From positions 1 through 32,359 of the forward strand of contig NZ_JACIJD010000030.1 in the NCBI RefSeq assembly GCF_014199205.1: a stretch of DNA of 32,359 nucleotides, given 5' to 3'. The DNA is from Muricoccus pecuniae. GTDB taxonomy: Bacteria; Pseudomonadota; Alphaproteobacteria; Acetobacterales; Acetobacteraceae. How positions within the stretch are numbered: the stretch's first letter is position 1; every line of letters starts with the position of its first letter. Below, piece by piece: positions 1 through 8,098 of this stretch. A program made the position numbers and the translations under genes. The notes below the pieces were generated by a model. The model saw only the letters and a list, made by a program, of their open reading frames with translations, was not told the DNA's origin and searched no databases.

Positions 1-390
1 TGCGTCCTGCCGCGACCAGGCGAGAGCATCGGCATCGGCGTGTCGTCGGCATGCACCCGCGGTCCGGACAGGGCATGGCGGCCGATGAATGCCGCCATCG
101 GCTCGGCCAGTGCGCCGACTTGCCGACCCATCCCGCCAACAGCCCGCGTGGCAGGTCTACGCCGTCGCGGCCGTAGATCTCCGACTGCCTGTAGAGCGGC
201 AGGTGGTCGCAGTATTTCGAGACCAGTACATGGGCCAGCAGCCCGGGGCCCGGCCTGCCACGCTCAATCGGCAACGAGGGCATCGGCGCTTGCGTCATCG
301 CCTCGCAGGCCCGGCACGAGAACGCAGGCCGGACGTGACGCACCACCTCGAACCGGCCGGGGCACCACCTCCAGCGACTTGGCATCTTGA
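1..390 (-). pseudogene. IS66-family transposase (TnpC) remnant, frameshifted, runs off the left edge
   Basis: Reading the minus strand, the translation carries typical IS66 TnpC text: 'RFEVVRHVRPAFSCRACEA', 'PMPSLPIERGRPGPGLLAHV', 'KYCDHLPLYRQSEIYGRDGV' and, in another frame, 'GRHALSGPRVHADDTPMP'. IS66 TnpC is the DDE transposase of that family. The homology changes frame near position 110 (after 'GWVGKSA') and probably also near 360, where 'KSLEVVP' lies in a different frame from 'GRFEVVR'. The reading frame is therefore broken at least once. The C-terminal part lies beyond position 1 and the N-terminal zinc-finger region is missing on the right. No terminal repeats can be seen. It abuts the recombinase fragment on the same strand, so this end of the window is mobile-element debris. 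Confidence 0.75.
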
Positions 391-398
391 TGCCCTCC

Positions 399-1163
399 TC
401 AATGCGGTGCACTTGGGGTGAGATCGACGGTCGTGACGCTGCCGTCGACGAGCTGTCGGACGGCATCGAGGACGGCCGGGTCGTTCGGGAACAGGTACAT
501 GCGATGCTGCGGGTCGAGGGCGAGCCGGATCCTGCCCGTGCGGATGCGGTGGTGCAGCCAGGCCTGGGACACGCCGACGGCCTCGGCGACCTCGGGCAGG
601 GTCAGCGCGCCGGCCACGCGCCGCCGCATCTCCGGCCGGTAGCGGATGCCCTGAGCGAGACGGAGTTTGCGGATCGTGCTGAGGAGCACGCGCCGGCCGT
701 GGTCGAGGTGGTGGCCCTGGGCGTCGAGGGCTTCGGCGATCGCCGCGTCCGAGGCGCCCGCGCGGGCCATCTCGGCGACGAGGCGCTCGATCGCGCCGAT
801 GCCCGACAACTCGCGCAGCGCATGGCCGCCGGTGTCGGCGGCGAACTCGCTCCAGTCGCCGCCAGCCCAGACCACGCGGACCGCCACCCGGTCGGCGGCG
901 GTGCGCTCGAGGACCACCTTGTCTACGAGGCATCGCAGGAGCGCCTTGCGCTGCCCGGGCGCGAGCCGGGGGTCCGCCCAGAGGGGCGGCAGCGTCTCCC
1001 CGATCTCCGTCAGGGCGGCGCGCAGTTCGGGCTGGCACGATCCTGCCGGGCCCGCAGGGGCACCGCGCGCTGCCTCACGCTCACCTTTCGCGAGCGCCTC
1101 TTCCCCGGCGCGCAGCTCCAGGAGCGCCGCCTCCCATCGACGTTCGAGTTCCGCCGCGACGGG
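399..1163 (-). pseudogene. C-terminal fragment of a large serine recombinase
   Basis: The minus-strand frame holds about 255 residues resembling the C-terminal half of large serine recombinases of the resolvase/recombinase/zinc-ribbon type. Recognisable blocks are 'AAELERRWEAALLELRAGEE', the coiled-coil stretch that follows the zinc ribbon; 'ALLRCLVDKVVLERTAADRV'; and a terminal helix-turn-helix-like 'LTLPEVAEAVGVSQAWLHHR' followed by 'YLFPNDP'. The catalytic N-terminal resolvase domain with its nucleophilic serine and the recombinase domain are absent. Homology begins near 1163, only about 17 bases beyond the stop codon of the PAP2 gene, so the gene has been cut at that point. The frame stays open further upstream, but that part looks like unrelated sequence antisense to the PAP2 C-terminus. 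It cannot be an active recombinase. Confidence 0.75.
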
Positions 1164-1179
1164 GAGAGCGCTTCGCCGG

Positions 1180-2259
1180 CTACCACTCCTGCCGCGCCTT
1201 TGCGAGTAACCCGTCCGCGAAGAAGGACAGGCCCTGGAGATTGCATGGCTCGTTGTGGGCCGCGTCGATCCCAACGGGCTCATGTACGGCAAAGGGCGTT
1301 CCATCCTTGCCGTCGGTTGTCGACTTGCCCGCGACCGTGGGGCAGGAAAGAAAGAGGGGCAGCAGCCTAGCCGCTAGCTTGTACCCGCAGAGGGTGTCGC
1401 TAGGGTAGTGGACGCCTAGCACCTCGCGATTGCGTGCAGTTCGACGAGCCATCATGCGAAGAGGGCCGACATCAGCGGCTGGTTTCCCGGCCAAGTCCTG
1501 CACGACCTCAGGAGGAAGCACCTGCTCCAAAATGAGCGCGATCAGCATCGCTTCAGTGGCGTGCGCACTGGGGTAAGACGCGTGGCCGGGCACCTCAATG
1601 GGCGGAAGCAGTGCGGGGTCGAGGCGAGAGGGGCGCGCCCGAGCAAAAAGCCGCTTGTAATGCATTGCGACCATGCTCCCGATCATCTGCGCCGAGAAGA
1701 TCAGGAGGAACGTGTTCCTGTGGCTCGCGGCGCTGAAAGTCACCACGCCCCGGAGATAGGTGATGATGCCCCAGCGCTGAGCCAGGGCCTCTTCGAGGGC
1801 CGCGGCTCGGTACTCGGTGAGCGCCCGGAGCTCTGCCAGCTCTGCGTTGATGCCCGCATCGGTCTTCGGGGGCTGATCGGCGATGTTTGAGGGGTCGAGT
1901 GCTTGGCTCCAGTGCTGGACCGGAACACTCGGGACGGAGAAGCACGAGAACTCCGCAAGCATGAACATGACCCAGTGATCGGCCCCCCAGTCCTGATCGC
2001 TGAAGTCTTTTACCGGGAGCCGATGCCAGGGAACGTCAGCGGCCGGCGGCCATCGGAGTCCCTGGAAGGCAAGGGGGGAGCCGGCCGGGAGCCCAGGCAG
2101 AGGCTCGCGGGTCGGTACTATCCCTGCCGGCCGGTAGACTGCGCCAGGGGCCACGGTTTGATCGAGCACGACTGCGGAGCCGACCCCACCGACGCCTCCT
2201 ACTCCCCCTACTCCCCCGACACCACCCACTCCCCCGAAGCCGCTTGAAGATCCGCTCAT
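1180..2259 (-). CDS. PAP2-superfamily phosphatase / vanadium-haloperoxidase-fold protein
   Basis: The 359-residue product has the three PAP2/vanadium-dependent haloperoxidase signature motifs in order: K-x6-RP at about residues 202-210 ('KRLFARARP'), PSAH at 230-233 (family PSGH), and the third motif ending in HYPSD at 284-288. The family removes phosphate from lipids or other substrates, or in its vanadium form oxidises halides. Substrate cannot be told here. The first motif of the third block is NRE rather than the usual SR. I chose ATG 2259 because a TAGGGAG ribosome binding site precedes it; an upstream ATG at 2337 would overlap the end of the cyclase gene. Residues 9-26 are six Gly-Gly-Val repeats. 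No clear signal peptide or multi-pass membrane pattern was seen, unlike membrane PAP2 enzymes. It lies 31 bases downstream of the cyclase gene, probably in one operon. Confidence 0.8.
   Translation of the reverse strand: MSGSSSGFGGVGGVGGVGGVGGVGGVGSAVVLDQTVAPGAVYRPAGIVPTREPLPGLPAGSPLAFQGLRWPPAADVPWHRLPVKDFSDQDWGADHWVMFMLAEFSCFSVPSVPVQHWSQALDPSNIADQPPKTDAGINAELAELRALTEYRAAALEEALAQRWGIITYLRGVVTFSAASHRNTFLLIFSAQMIGSMVAMHYKRLFARARPSRLDPALLPPIEVPGHASYPSAHATEAMLIALILEQVLPPEVVQDLAGKPAADVGPLRMMARRTARNREVLGVHYPSDTLCGYKLAARLLPLFLSCPTVAGKSTTDGKDGTPFAVHEPVGIDAAHNEPCNLQGLSFFADGLLAKARQEW
2182..2235 (-). repeat. Six tandem Gly-Gly-Val codon triplets
   Basis: Six consecutive 9-base units each encode Gly-Gly-Val near the N-terminus of the PAP2 protein. 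The codons differ between units (GGG GGA GTG, GGT GGT GTC, GGA GGC GTC and so on), which suggests that the amino-acid pattern rather than the DNA repeat is maintained. The stretch would form a flexible linker or low-complexity tail before the folded domain. Confidence 0.85.
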
Positions 2260-2290
2260 CGCATGCTCCCTATCGATTGCCCTGGTCAGA

Positions 2291-4075
2291 TCACGCTGGA
2301 AATCCGGCCGCCGTGAGGTCGGCCAGGAAGCGTTCACGGTGAGATCCGGTAAAGGGCGCTCTGTGGGAGGCGTAATCCCTGAGCCGGAAAGTTGGATCGA
2401 GGTCCATCATCCGGCGAGCGGCCTCCCGAGCGTCCTCATGTCGGTTGGCGCCGGCTTCCGCAGCGGCCAGGAGGCGAAGCGTCGGGGCATGCCGTGGATT
2501 GCTCCCAAGCGATGCGAGGCAGGTTTTCCTGCACTGGTCGAGGTTGCCAGCCGCATAGTGGGCGATGCCGAGGAAGAGGAGCCTATAGAAACGAAGGGGA
2601 TCGTAGGGCGACAGCCTGATCCCGCGTTCGGCATGAGCGACTGCCTCATCACCTTGGCCGAGGTAAGCGAGCGTCGCGCTGGAGAAGGTCCAAGTTGCGG
2701 CGCTACTCGGGGCGGCGTCGAGCGCCTCGGAGAAACAAGCCTGCGCAGCCGGGTAATCGCGCTTAAGGAAGGATAAGTTGTGGCCGAGAACGCTCAAGGC
2801 CAGCGCCTCGCGAGGGTTCAGCCGGAGAGCCTCCTCGCTGAGCGAGAAAAGCTTCGACGTGTCCCGATCACGGTCTGAGGACAATCCCTTCGCGAGTTGG
2901 ATATTGTGCCAGTAGGCGGCCCAGGCTCTCGGAAGCGCAAAGCCAGGATCGAGGTCGATTGCCTGCTCGAGGTGCTGGCGGGCATCGAGGAACTCCGCAG
3001 GATCGCCTGACCCGAAAGCATAGATGCCCCGCAGCATATGGTCGTAAGCGGTGAGATTCTCGGGTCGTTTTCGCATTGCGTCGCGCAGGGCGACGGCACG
3101 AAGGCCGGGAACGATGCCGGCCACGACCCTGCCGACGACGTATTCCTGGACGTCGAGGATCTCGCGTTCGGCCGCGTCGATCCGCTCTCCCCAGATCTGC
3201 TCTCCCGACCGGGTATCGAACAGCCCCATCGAGAAAAAGAGGCCACCGCCGGAGCGGAGAAAGTTCCCCCTGGCGATAAATTGCACTCCGAGCGTGCGGC
3301 CTACTCTTTGAGGGGTTGGCCGTTGTCCGGCAAACATCCGAGCGCTCTCGGTAGCAACAACGAACACCTCATGAAGTCCGGCCATCGCGGAGGCGATGTC
3401 CTCCGCGATGCCTGCGGCCAGGTAGTCGTCCTGCGGGTTGCCGGCGAGGTTGAGGAGGGGAAGGACGGCGATGGAGGGCAGTGCCGACGGGACCGGCGCG
3501 AGCGGAACGCCAACGTCACGCTCGGGATCCAGAGAGACTGCGGCAACCGAGGAGGAAAGGTTCCGAAGCGGCAGTTCCCCAAGGCTGCGCGCCTTCGCCT
3601 GATCACCGAGGGGGAGCTGCGCAGCCGCATCGACCGAGAGGAGGATGCCGCCGGGGGTGCCGAACTCCTGCAGCCGCGCGAGCAGGTTGACCGTGTTGCC
3701 GAAGAGCCTTGCCCCATCCTCCATCACCATTCCTGCATGGATTGCCACGCGGAAGGTGATAGGCGCTTGATCGCTGCTGCCCTGGCTCTCGCGGTCGGCG
3801 CCTTCGTGCAGGATCCGGCCCCATTTCAGGGCGGCATCGACGGAAGGAAACTCAGCGAACACACCGTCGCCTTGGACATCGATCACTCGCCCCCCGAAGC
3901 TATGTGCTGCCGGGGTTACCATCTCATGCAGAAGGGAGAGCCAGCGCGAAACAGCCGTGACCTCGTCCTGCTTAGCCAGGACGGACCACCCAACGATATC
4001 AGCCAGGGCAACCACCGCTGCACGGCGTGACAGCGATTGGGTCTTGGCGTCCGGCACGATTCGCTCTTCCGGCAT
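2291..4075 (-). CDS. Class III adenylate/guanylate cyclase domain protein with TolB-like and TPR regions
   Basis: The product (594 residues from ATG 4075) starts with a class III cyclase homology domain: 'VALADIVGWSVL' carries the first metal-binding Asp, 'VQGDGVFAEF' the second acidic loop, and 'GNTVNLLARL' matches the conserved GDAVNLAARL block. A TolB/CadC-like segment follows ('SIAVLPLLNLAGNPQDDYLA', then 'IWGERIDA'). The C-terminal ~240 residues are helical repeats of TPR type ('AIDLDPGFALPRAWAAYWHN', 'AERGIRLSPYDPLRFYRL'). Such proteins are common in alphaproteobacteria and are presumed to make cyclic nucleotides under control of the repeats. The TRANSITION block has N for the usual D (GNTVN), so activity is uncertain. 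Start 4075 has GAGGG ten bases upstream; ATG 4141 is an alternative. No membrane segment was seen. It is divergent from the subtilase gene and upstream of PAP2. Confidence 0.85.
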   Translation of the reverse strand: MPEERIVPDAKTQSLSRRAAVVALADIVGWSVLAKQDEVTAVSRWLSLLHEMVTPAAHSFGGRVIDVQGDGVFAEFPSVDAALKWGRILHEGADRESQGSSDQAPITFRVAIHAGMVMEDGARLFGNTVNLLARLQEFGTPGGILLSVDAAAQLPLGDQAKARSLGELPLRNLSSSVAAVSLDPERDVGVPLAPVPSALPSIAVLPLLNLAGNPQDDYLAAGIAEDIASAMAGLHEVFVVATESARMFAGQRPTPQRVGRTLGVQFIARGNFLRSGGGLFFSMGLFDTRSGEQIWGERIDAAEREILDVQEYVVGRVVAGIVPGLRAVALRDAMRKRPENLTAYDHMLRGIYAFGSGDPAEFLDARQHLEQAIDLDPGFALPRAWAAYWHNIQLAKGLSSDRDRDTSKLFSLSEEALRLNPREALALSVLGHNLSFLKRDYPAAQACFSEALDAAPSSAATWTFSSATLAYLGQGDEAVAHAERGIRLSPYDPLRFYRLLFLGIAHYAAGNLDQCRKTCLASLGSNPRHAPTLRLLAAAEAGANRHEDAREAARRMMDLDPTFRLRDYASHRAPFTGSHRERFLADLTAAGFPA

Positions 4076-4213
4076 AGCACACCAGCCCTCGACGGAACCG
4101 TCCCATTTCCCATCCGCCTCCGCAACAGCAAAACGCTCCATCGCGCAGTGATGCTTTGCAATCGACCGAGGGCGCGCCTCATTATGCTAGGTGGGATGCT
4201 GAGGGTTGGTCAG

Positions 4214-5668
4214 ATGGCCATGGAAAATCCGACGGATCGGCAGCCACAGATCGAGATCGCCGTTGATTTACCGAATATCCCGGCAATTCGGGAGGCGGCC
4301 AGATCAGACGATCGAAAAAACTTTTTGTCCCTGCTGCAGCGACAACTACCGGAATTACCGAATGGCTCTCAGATAATGGAAATGCCCAGCCTTGAGCCCG
4401 GTTCTCTGCAAATCGAAGCAAGGCTGGTGCACGCCGACCTCCGTGGATTTGAACGTCCCTCAGAGGAGGATATCCAGGCCGAGCTCAGAAGCCTCATCGC
4501 TGTGGTATCGGTGCCGGCCGCGAGCGCAGAGCAGTACATCGGGGCCATGCGGAAGGCTGGTCTATCAGCCGGAACGCAGACCTATCTCGCGCCCTTCGAC
4601 TACTGGGTTCCGGGCCTGGATAGGCCATCCCTCTTCGGATCGCGCCGGGCAGCCGAGGCGCTGGTCCGAGCTGGAACCCTGCGAGAGCACGACTTCTTGG
4701 GGCAGGAAACGAATCTCGTCATTCTCGACGAGGGCTTCAATGCCGGAGAGCTCGGTCTGCGGTCCCGTTCGCCTTTGGCTTTCGTTGGCGGGTGGTCGGT
4801 CACCACACCAAAGGGCGGATCCAGGACCCCTGGCGCAGCTGCCAGAGGTGGGCATGGAACGATGGTCGCCCTCAACGCCGTCTCGCTCGCCCCCAAGGCG
4901 CGTCTCTTTGACCTGCCGCTCCGGCCAGGGCGGATCGTCGACATCGGCATGACGACGGGGGAGGTCGCTGTTGCCCTGAACCGTATCGAGGCCGAAATCC
5001 GCCTCTGGCTGCGACGAGTTTTTCCGGGCCCTTGGATCTTCTGTCATCCCTGGGGGATCTACGACCGCCGCATCGAGTTTCCGCGAGGCAGCTACACTAC
5101 TGACCGCCAGCACATTTTGAACCGGTGGTTCCGCCATAATGACACCGATGGCTCTGGCCACGATCAGATTTTTGCCGCGGGCAACGGCGGTCAGTTCGCC
5201 CCTCACCCCCGCTGTGGCCCGCGCGACATCGGGCCCGGACATAGCATCCTAGGGGCCAACTCCTCGCCTCACGTGCTCACCGTCGGCGCGGTGCGCGCGG
5301 ACGGAATGTGGATTGGCTACTCCTCCCAGGGACCGGGACAGCCCGAGTTGAGCGAGCCTCCGGGGAGTCTTGGCGAGAAACCCGATATCTGTGCCGTCAG
5401 CCACTTCAGCGAAGGGCAGGACTGCGCTTGGCTGTCCACTGGCACCTCCGCCGCATGCGGCATGGCGGCCGGGGCGGTTGCGGCCCTGCGAAGCGAGGGA
5501 TCTCCTCTCCGCAGCCTTCCGAGTCCTTCCCTGCGCAGTCATCTCCGACAGACAGCGCGTAAGCATCATCAATCGGCAAGCCTGCAGACAGATCAGACAT
5601 ACGATAACCGGTGTGGCTACGGCGTCCTTTGCCTAGAAGGGGCATTGAAGACGACGCCGAAAGTTTAA
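4214..5668 (+). CDS. Subtilisin-like serine peptidase (S8 family)
   Basis: The 484-residue protein has a complete subtilase catalytic set: Asp in 'VILDEGF' (about residue 172), His in 'RGGHGTMVA' (214), oxyanion Asn in 'FAAGNGGQF' (324) and Ser in 'LSTGTSAACGMAAG' (412). About 165 residues precede the catalytic domain and contain no signal peptide or membrane segment, so the enzyme is probably cytoplasmic or its N-terminal part is a regulatory or recognition domain. ATG 4214 is preferred because GAGGG lies 8 bases upstream; the frame is open further 5' but would overlap the divergent cyclase gene. It is divergently transcribed from the cyclase/PAP2 pair with about 140 bases between starts, which suggests shared control. 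Substrate unknown. Codon use and base composition look slightly less GC-rich at the N-terminus than the neighbours. Confidence 0.88.
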   Translation: MAMENPTDRQPQIEIAVDLPNIPAIREAARSDDRKNFLSLLQRQLPELPNGSQIMEMPSLEPGSLQIEARLVHADLRGFERPSEEDIQAELRSLIAVVSVPAASAEQYIGAMRKAGLSAGTQTYLAPFDYWVPGLDRPSLFGSRRAAEALVRAGTLREHDFLGQETNLVILDEGFNAGELGLRSRSPLAFVGGWSVTTPKGGSRTPGAAARGGHGTMVALNAVSLAPKARLFDLPLRPGRIVDIGMTTGEVAVALNRIEAEIRLWLRRVFPGPWIFCHPWGIYDRRIEFPRGSYTTDRQHILNRWFRHNDTDGSGHDQIFAAGNGGQFAPHPRCGPRDIGPGHSILGANSSPHVLTVGAVRADGMWIGYSSQGPGQPELSEPPGSLGEKPDICAVSHFSEGQDCAWLSTGTSAACGMAAGAVAALRSEGSPLRSLPSPSLRSHLRQTARKHHQSASLQTDQTYDNRCGYGVLCLEGALKTTPKV

Positions 5669-5710
5669 GAGGCAGCGATCGTTCTGACGTCACGGCCGCC
5701 CCTCGATGGT

Positions 5711-5732
5711 GGTTTCACCTAGTCGTCGCAAC
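5711..5732 (+). repeat. Left terminal inverted repeat of the IS30 element
   Basis: GGTTTCACCTAGTCGTCGCA and the two following bases match the reverse complement of 7137-7158 at 18 of 22 positions. Transposase would bind here for transposition. Confidence 0.75.
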
Positions 5733-5753
5733 ACCGTGTCGGAGGGTGGTGCG

Positions 5754-7154
5754 ATGGCGGGTCAGCGTCGTTCAGATCGGAAGCTGCGGGGCAAGCTGCG
5801 GTCGCCGGGGCGTCCACCCGTGGCGTGGCAGGAGCATCGGCGTCGGTTCTGGGCGTTGGTGGCTGAGGGACGCTCAAGTGAGGACGCGGCGATGGAGGTC
5901 GGTGTATCGCAGCCGGTGGGCTTTCGGTGGTTCCGTCAGGCAGGGGGGATGGCGCCGTCGCACCTGGCACGATCTGCGAAGCCGCCTTCAGGGCGCTATC
6001 TCTCGTTTGCTGAGCGCGAGGAGATCGCGCTGCTGCGGGTGGAAGGGCTGGGTGTGCGAGAGGTGGCCCGTCGGCTCGGGCGGGCGGCATCGACGATCTC
6101 ACGAGAGCTGCGACGGAATGCGGCGACGCGGGGTGGGGAGCTCGACTACCGCGCGACGACGGCGCAGTGGCACGCCGAGCGGGCGGCACGTCGTCCGAAG
6201 CGCGCGAAGCTGGCGGCGAACACAACCTTGCGGTCCTACGTTGAGGAACGGCTCGCCGGTCTGGTTGTCGCGCCGAGTGGAACTGCGGCGCCCGGACCAC
6301 TGGTGCCCTGGAAGGAGCGGCGGCACGGACGACGGCAGCACCGGCGCTGGGGTAGAGCCTGGAGCCCGCAGCAGATCGCCGAACGGCTGCGGCTCGACTA
6401 CCCGGAAGACACGACGATGCGCATCAGCCACGAGGCGATCTATCAGGCGCTCTACGTGCAAGGCCGTGGCGCACTGAAACGCGAACTGACCCAATGCCTC
6501 CGCACGGGCCGGGCCATGCGCGTGCCGCGAGCGCGGAGTCGTGGGCGCGGCAAGTCATACGTCACATCGGAGATCCTCATCAGCGAGCGCCCGGCCGAAG
6601 CGGAGGACAGGGCCGTGCCGGGGCACTGGGAGGGGGACCTGATCCTTGGCCTGCACCGCTCAGCCATCGGCACCCTCGTCGAGCGGACGACGCGGTTTAC
6701 GGTGCTGCTGCGTCTGCCGCCGATGGAGGGACACGGGGTCACGCCCCGCGAGAAGCACGGGCCGGCACTGGCCGGGCATGGCGCTGAAGCCGTGCGCGAT
6801 GCGATCACCCGCACGATCACCACGTTGCCGGAGCAGCTGCGACGATCGCTGACCTGGGATCAGGGCTCGGAGATGGCGCAGCACCTCCAGCTGAAGATCG
6901 ACACCGGCCTGCAGGTCTACTTCTGCGACCCGGACTCCCCATGGCAACGCGGGACGAACGAGAACACCAACGGGCTGCTGCGGCAGTACTTCCCGATGGG
7001 CACGGATCTGAGCGTTCACAGCGCTGATGACCTCGCGGCAGTGGCCGCGGCCCTCAACAGCAGGCCGCGCAAGACGCTTGGATGGAAGACGCCCGCCGAG
7101 GCGCTCGACGCAGCGCTGCAATCGGTCCAGGGTAGCGTTGCGACGATCAGTTGA
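5754..7154 (+). CDS. IS30-family transposase
   Basis: The 466-residue protein has the IS30 layout. There is an N-terminal helix-turn-helix region ('LSFAEREEIALLRVEGLGVR' then 'ARRLGRAASTISRELRRN'), a central 'WSPQQIAERLRLDYPEDTTM' block, and a C-terminal DDE domain with Asp in 'GHWEGDLI', Asp in 'TWDQGSEM' and Glu in 'GTNENTNGLLRQYFP'. All three catalytic acids and the diagnostic NENTNG motif are present, so it is probably active. ATG 5754 is inside the element; the frame also opens at 5706, but that lies outside the left inverted repeat and cannot be the native start. It is somewhat longer than small IS30 transposases because of an Arg-rich insertion after the helix-turn-helix. Confidence 0.93.
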   Translation: MAGQRRSDRKLRGKLRSPGRPPVAWQEHRRRFWALVAEGRSSEDAAMEVGVSQPVGFRWFRQAGGMAPSHLARSAKPPSGRYLSFAEREEIALLRVEGLGVREVARRLGRAASTISRELRRNAATRGGELDYRATTAQWHAERAARRPKRAKLAANTTLRSYVEERLAGLVVAPSGTAAPGPLVPWKERRHGRRQHRRWGRAWSPQQIAERLRLDYPEDTTMRISHEAIYQALYVQGRGALKRELTQCLRTGRAMRVPRARSRGRGKSYVTSEILISERPAEAEDRAVPGHWEGDLILGLHRSAIGTLVERTTRFTVLLRLPPMEGHGVTPREKHGPALAGHGAEAVRDAITRTITTLPEQLRRSLTWDQGSEMAQHLQLKIDTGLQVYFCDPDSPWQRGTNENTNGLLRQYFPMGTDLSVHSADDLAAVAAALNSRPRKTLGWKTPAEALDAALQSVQGSVATIS

Positions 7155-7158
7155 AGCC
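7137..7158 (-). repeat. Right terminal inverted repeat of the IS30 element
   Basis: This is the partner of 5711-5732. It contains GTTGCGACGA and the transposase stop codon at 7152-7154. Confidence 0.75.
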
Positions 7159-7500
7159 AAGCAATACGTCAGCATTCGGCACACGGAACGGCTGCTCGAC
7201 GCCGGGATCGAGCCGTCCGTCGGGAGCGTTGGCGATTCCTATGACAACGCGCTCGCCGAGACGGTGATCGGGCTGTTCAAGACCGAGGTCATCCGCCGCC
7301 GCGGCCCGTGGCGGTCGCTGAAAGCTGTCGAGTACGCCACCCTCGAGTGGGTGGACTGGTTCAACAACCACCGCCTCCTCGAGCCGGTCGGCAACATGCC
7401 ACCGACTGAAGCCGAGGCGCGCTATCACGCCAGGCTTGAGAAGCCCGCCCTGGCGGCGCAACCCAAACCAATCAGCCTCCGGCAAATCCGGGGAGGTTCA
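7159..7500 (+). pseudogene. IS3-family transposase (OrfB) C-terminal remnant with right end
   Basis: The frame encodes the C-terminal third of an IS3-family integrase-type transposase: 'SVGSVGDSYDNALAETVIGL', 'HRLLEPVGNMPPTEAEARYH'. The Glu of the DDE triad is in 'NALAETVIGLFK'. The first two Asp residues and everything upstream are missing because the IS30 element adjoins at 7159. The segment ends with GGCAAATCCGGGGAGGTTCA at 7481-7500, which matches the outer end of this IS group (TGAACC...CCGG reading inward). The frame remains open past 7500, to 7605, but that is antisense to the oxidase remnant and not part of the element. The left half of this IS3 is not found upstream of the IS30, so a deletion accompanied or followed the insertion. 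Confidence 0.8.
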
Positions 7501-7513
7501 CCACCGAGGCTAA

Positions 7514-8098
7514 TCACATCCTTGCCTCTGGACGAAGGCGGCTTCCATCCGAGAAGCGCGCGTGGCGGTAGGGGATTGGATCAACGATCGGGGCATCCCC
7601 GGTGATTAGGTCGGCCGCCAGCCGGCCCGACGCGGGGCCGAGGCCGAAGCCCAGCCCGCTGAATCCCGCGGCGAGATAAAAGCCAGGCAATTCCTGCACC
7701 GCCGAGATGACGGGCTGCGCGTCCGGAGTGGAATCAATGAGCCCGCCCCAGGCCTGTGCGACGCGGATCCCGGCCAGGGCGGGGTAGTCCGCGCGGAGCA
7801 TAGCCAAGGCTGCCTCCACCAGCTTCGGGGCGGGTGCGGGGTCCAGCACCCGCAGCTTCTCAAAGGGTGAGGCCCCCTCCGAAGGCCACCGGGCTGCGGC
7901 CTCGGGTCCCTCGACGAAGGATCGGCCGAGCCCGAACGTCAGCTTCTTCCGCCGCTTGACGAAGAGGGGGATGAAGTCGCGCGCATAGCGAAGCTTCTGG
8001 GGCGTGAGTTCCACGCGGCCGGAGCCGGCCAGCGCTACCGTGTAGCCGCCGTCGTCGCGCAGGCGCATGGCGTAGCGCCCGTCCGTCACGCCGCCCGG
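7514..8098 (-). pseudogene. FAD-dependent D-amino-acid oxidase/dehydrogenase-like, C-terminal half only
   Basis: The minus-strand frame encodes the C-terminal half of a DAO-fold FAD oxidoreductase. 'WGGLIDSTPDAQPVISAV' followed by 'LPGFYLAAGFSGLGFGLGPA' is the conserved C-terminal FAD-contact block of DadA/glycine-oxidase-like proteins, and the protein ends naturally after 'HARFSDGSRLRPEARM'. The family usually has about 400-440 residues; only about 195 remain, without the N-terminal GxGxxG dinucleotide-binding motif. The 5' part is cut where an IS6-family remnant begins (about 8099), and no N-terminal half was found on the other side of the IS block. The gene cannot make a working enzyme. 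It shows what the locus carried before the insertion sequences arrived. Confidence 0.82.

Larger units (their letters stand above)
5710..7159 (+). mobile_element. IS30-family insertion sequence, apparently complete
   Basis: A full transposase gene is bounded by imperfect terminal inverted repeats. The left end (5711-5732) and the reverse complement of the right end (7137-7158) match at 18 of 22 positions, sharing TCGTCGCAAC; the outermost T/A pair at 5710/7159 extends this. The transposase stop codon lies inside the right repeat, as in many IS30 elements. No convincing short target duplication is seen next to the ends. On its right the element directly abuts the interior of an IS3-family gene, so it landed in or next to an older element. 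Confidence 0.8.

Noticed and set aside
387-1370. Plus-strand frame of 327 codons opposite the recombinase fragment
   Set aside because: The minus strand carries clear recombinase similarity; the plus-strand text is compositional.
2182-2235. Possible CRISPR or DNA satellite
   Set aside because: Units are 9-base codon repeats inside one gene, with no spacers and varied codons.
3038-4030. Plus-strand frame of 330 codons opposite the cyclase gene
   Set aside because: Antisense to recognisable cyclase and TPR motifs; no motif of its own.
7501-7605. C-terminal extension of the IS3 transposase frame
   Set aside because: The IS3 right end lies at 7500; the extension is antisense to the oxidase remnant.
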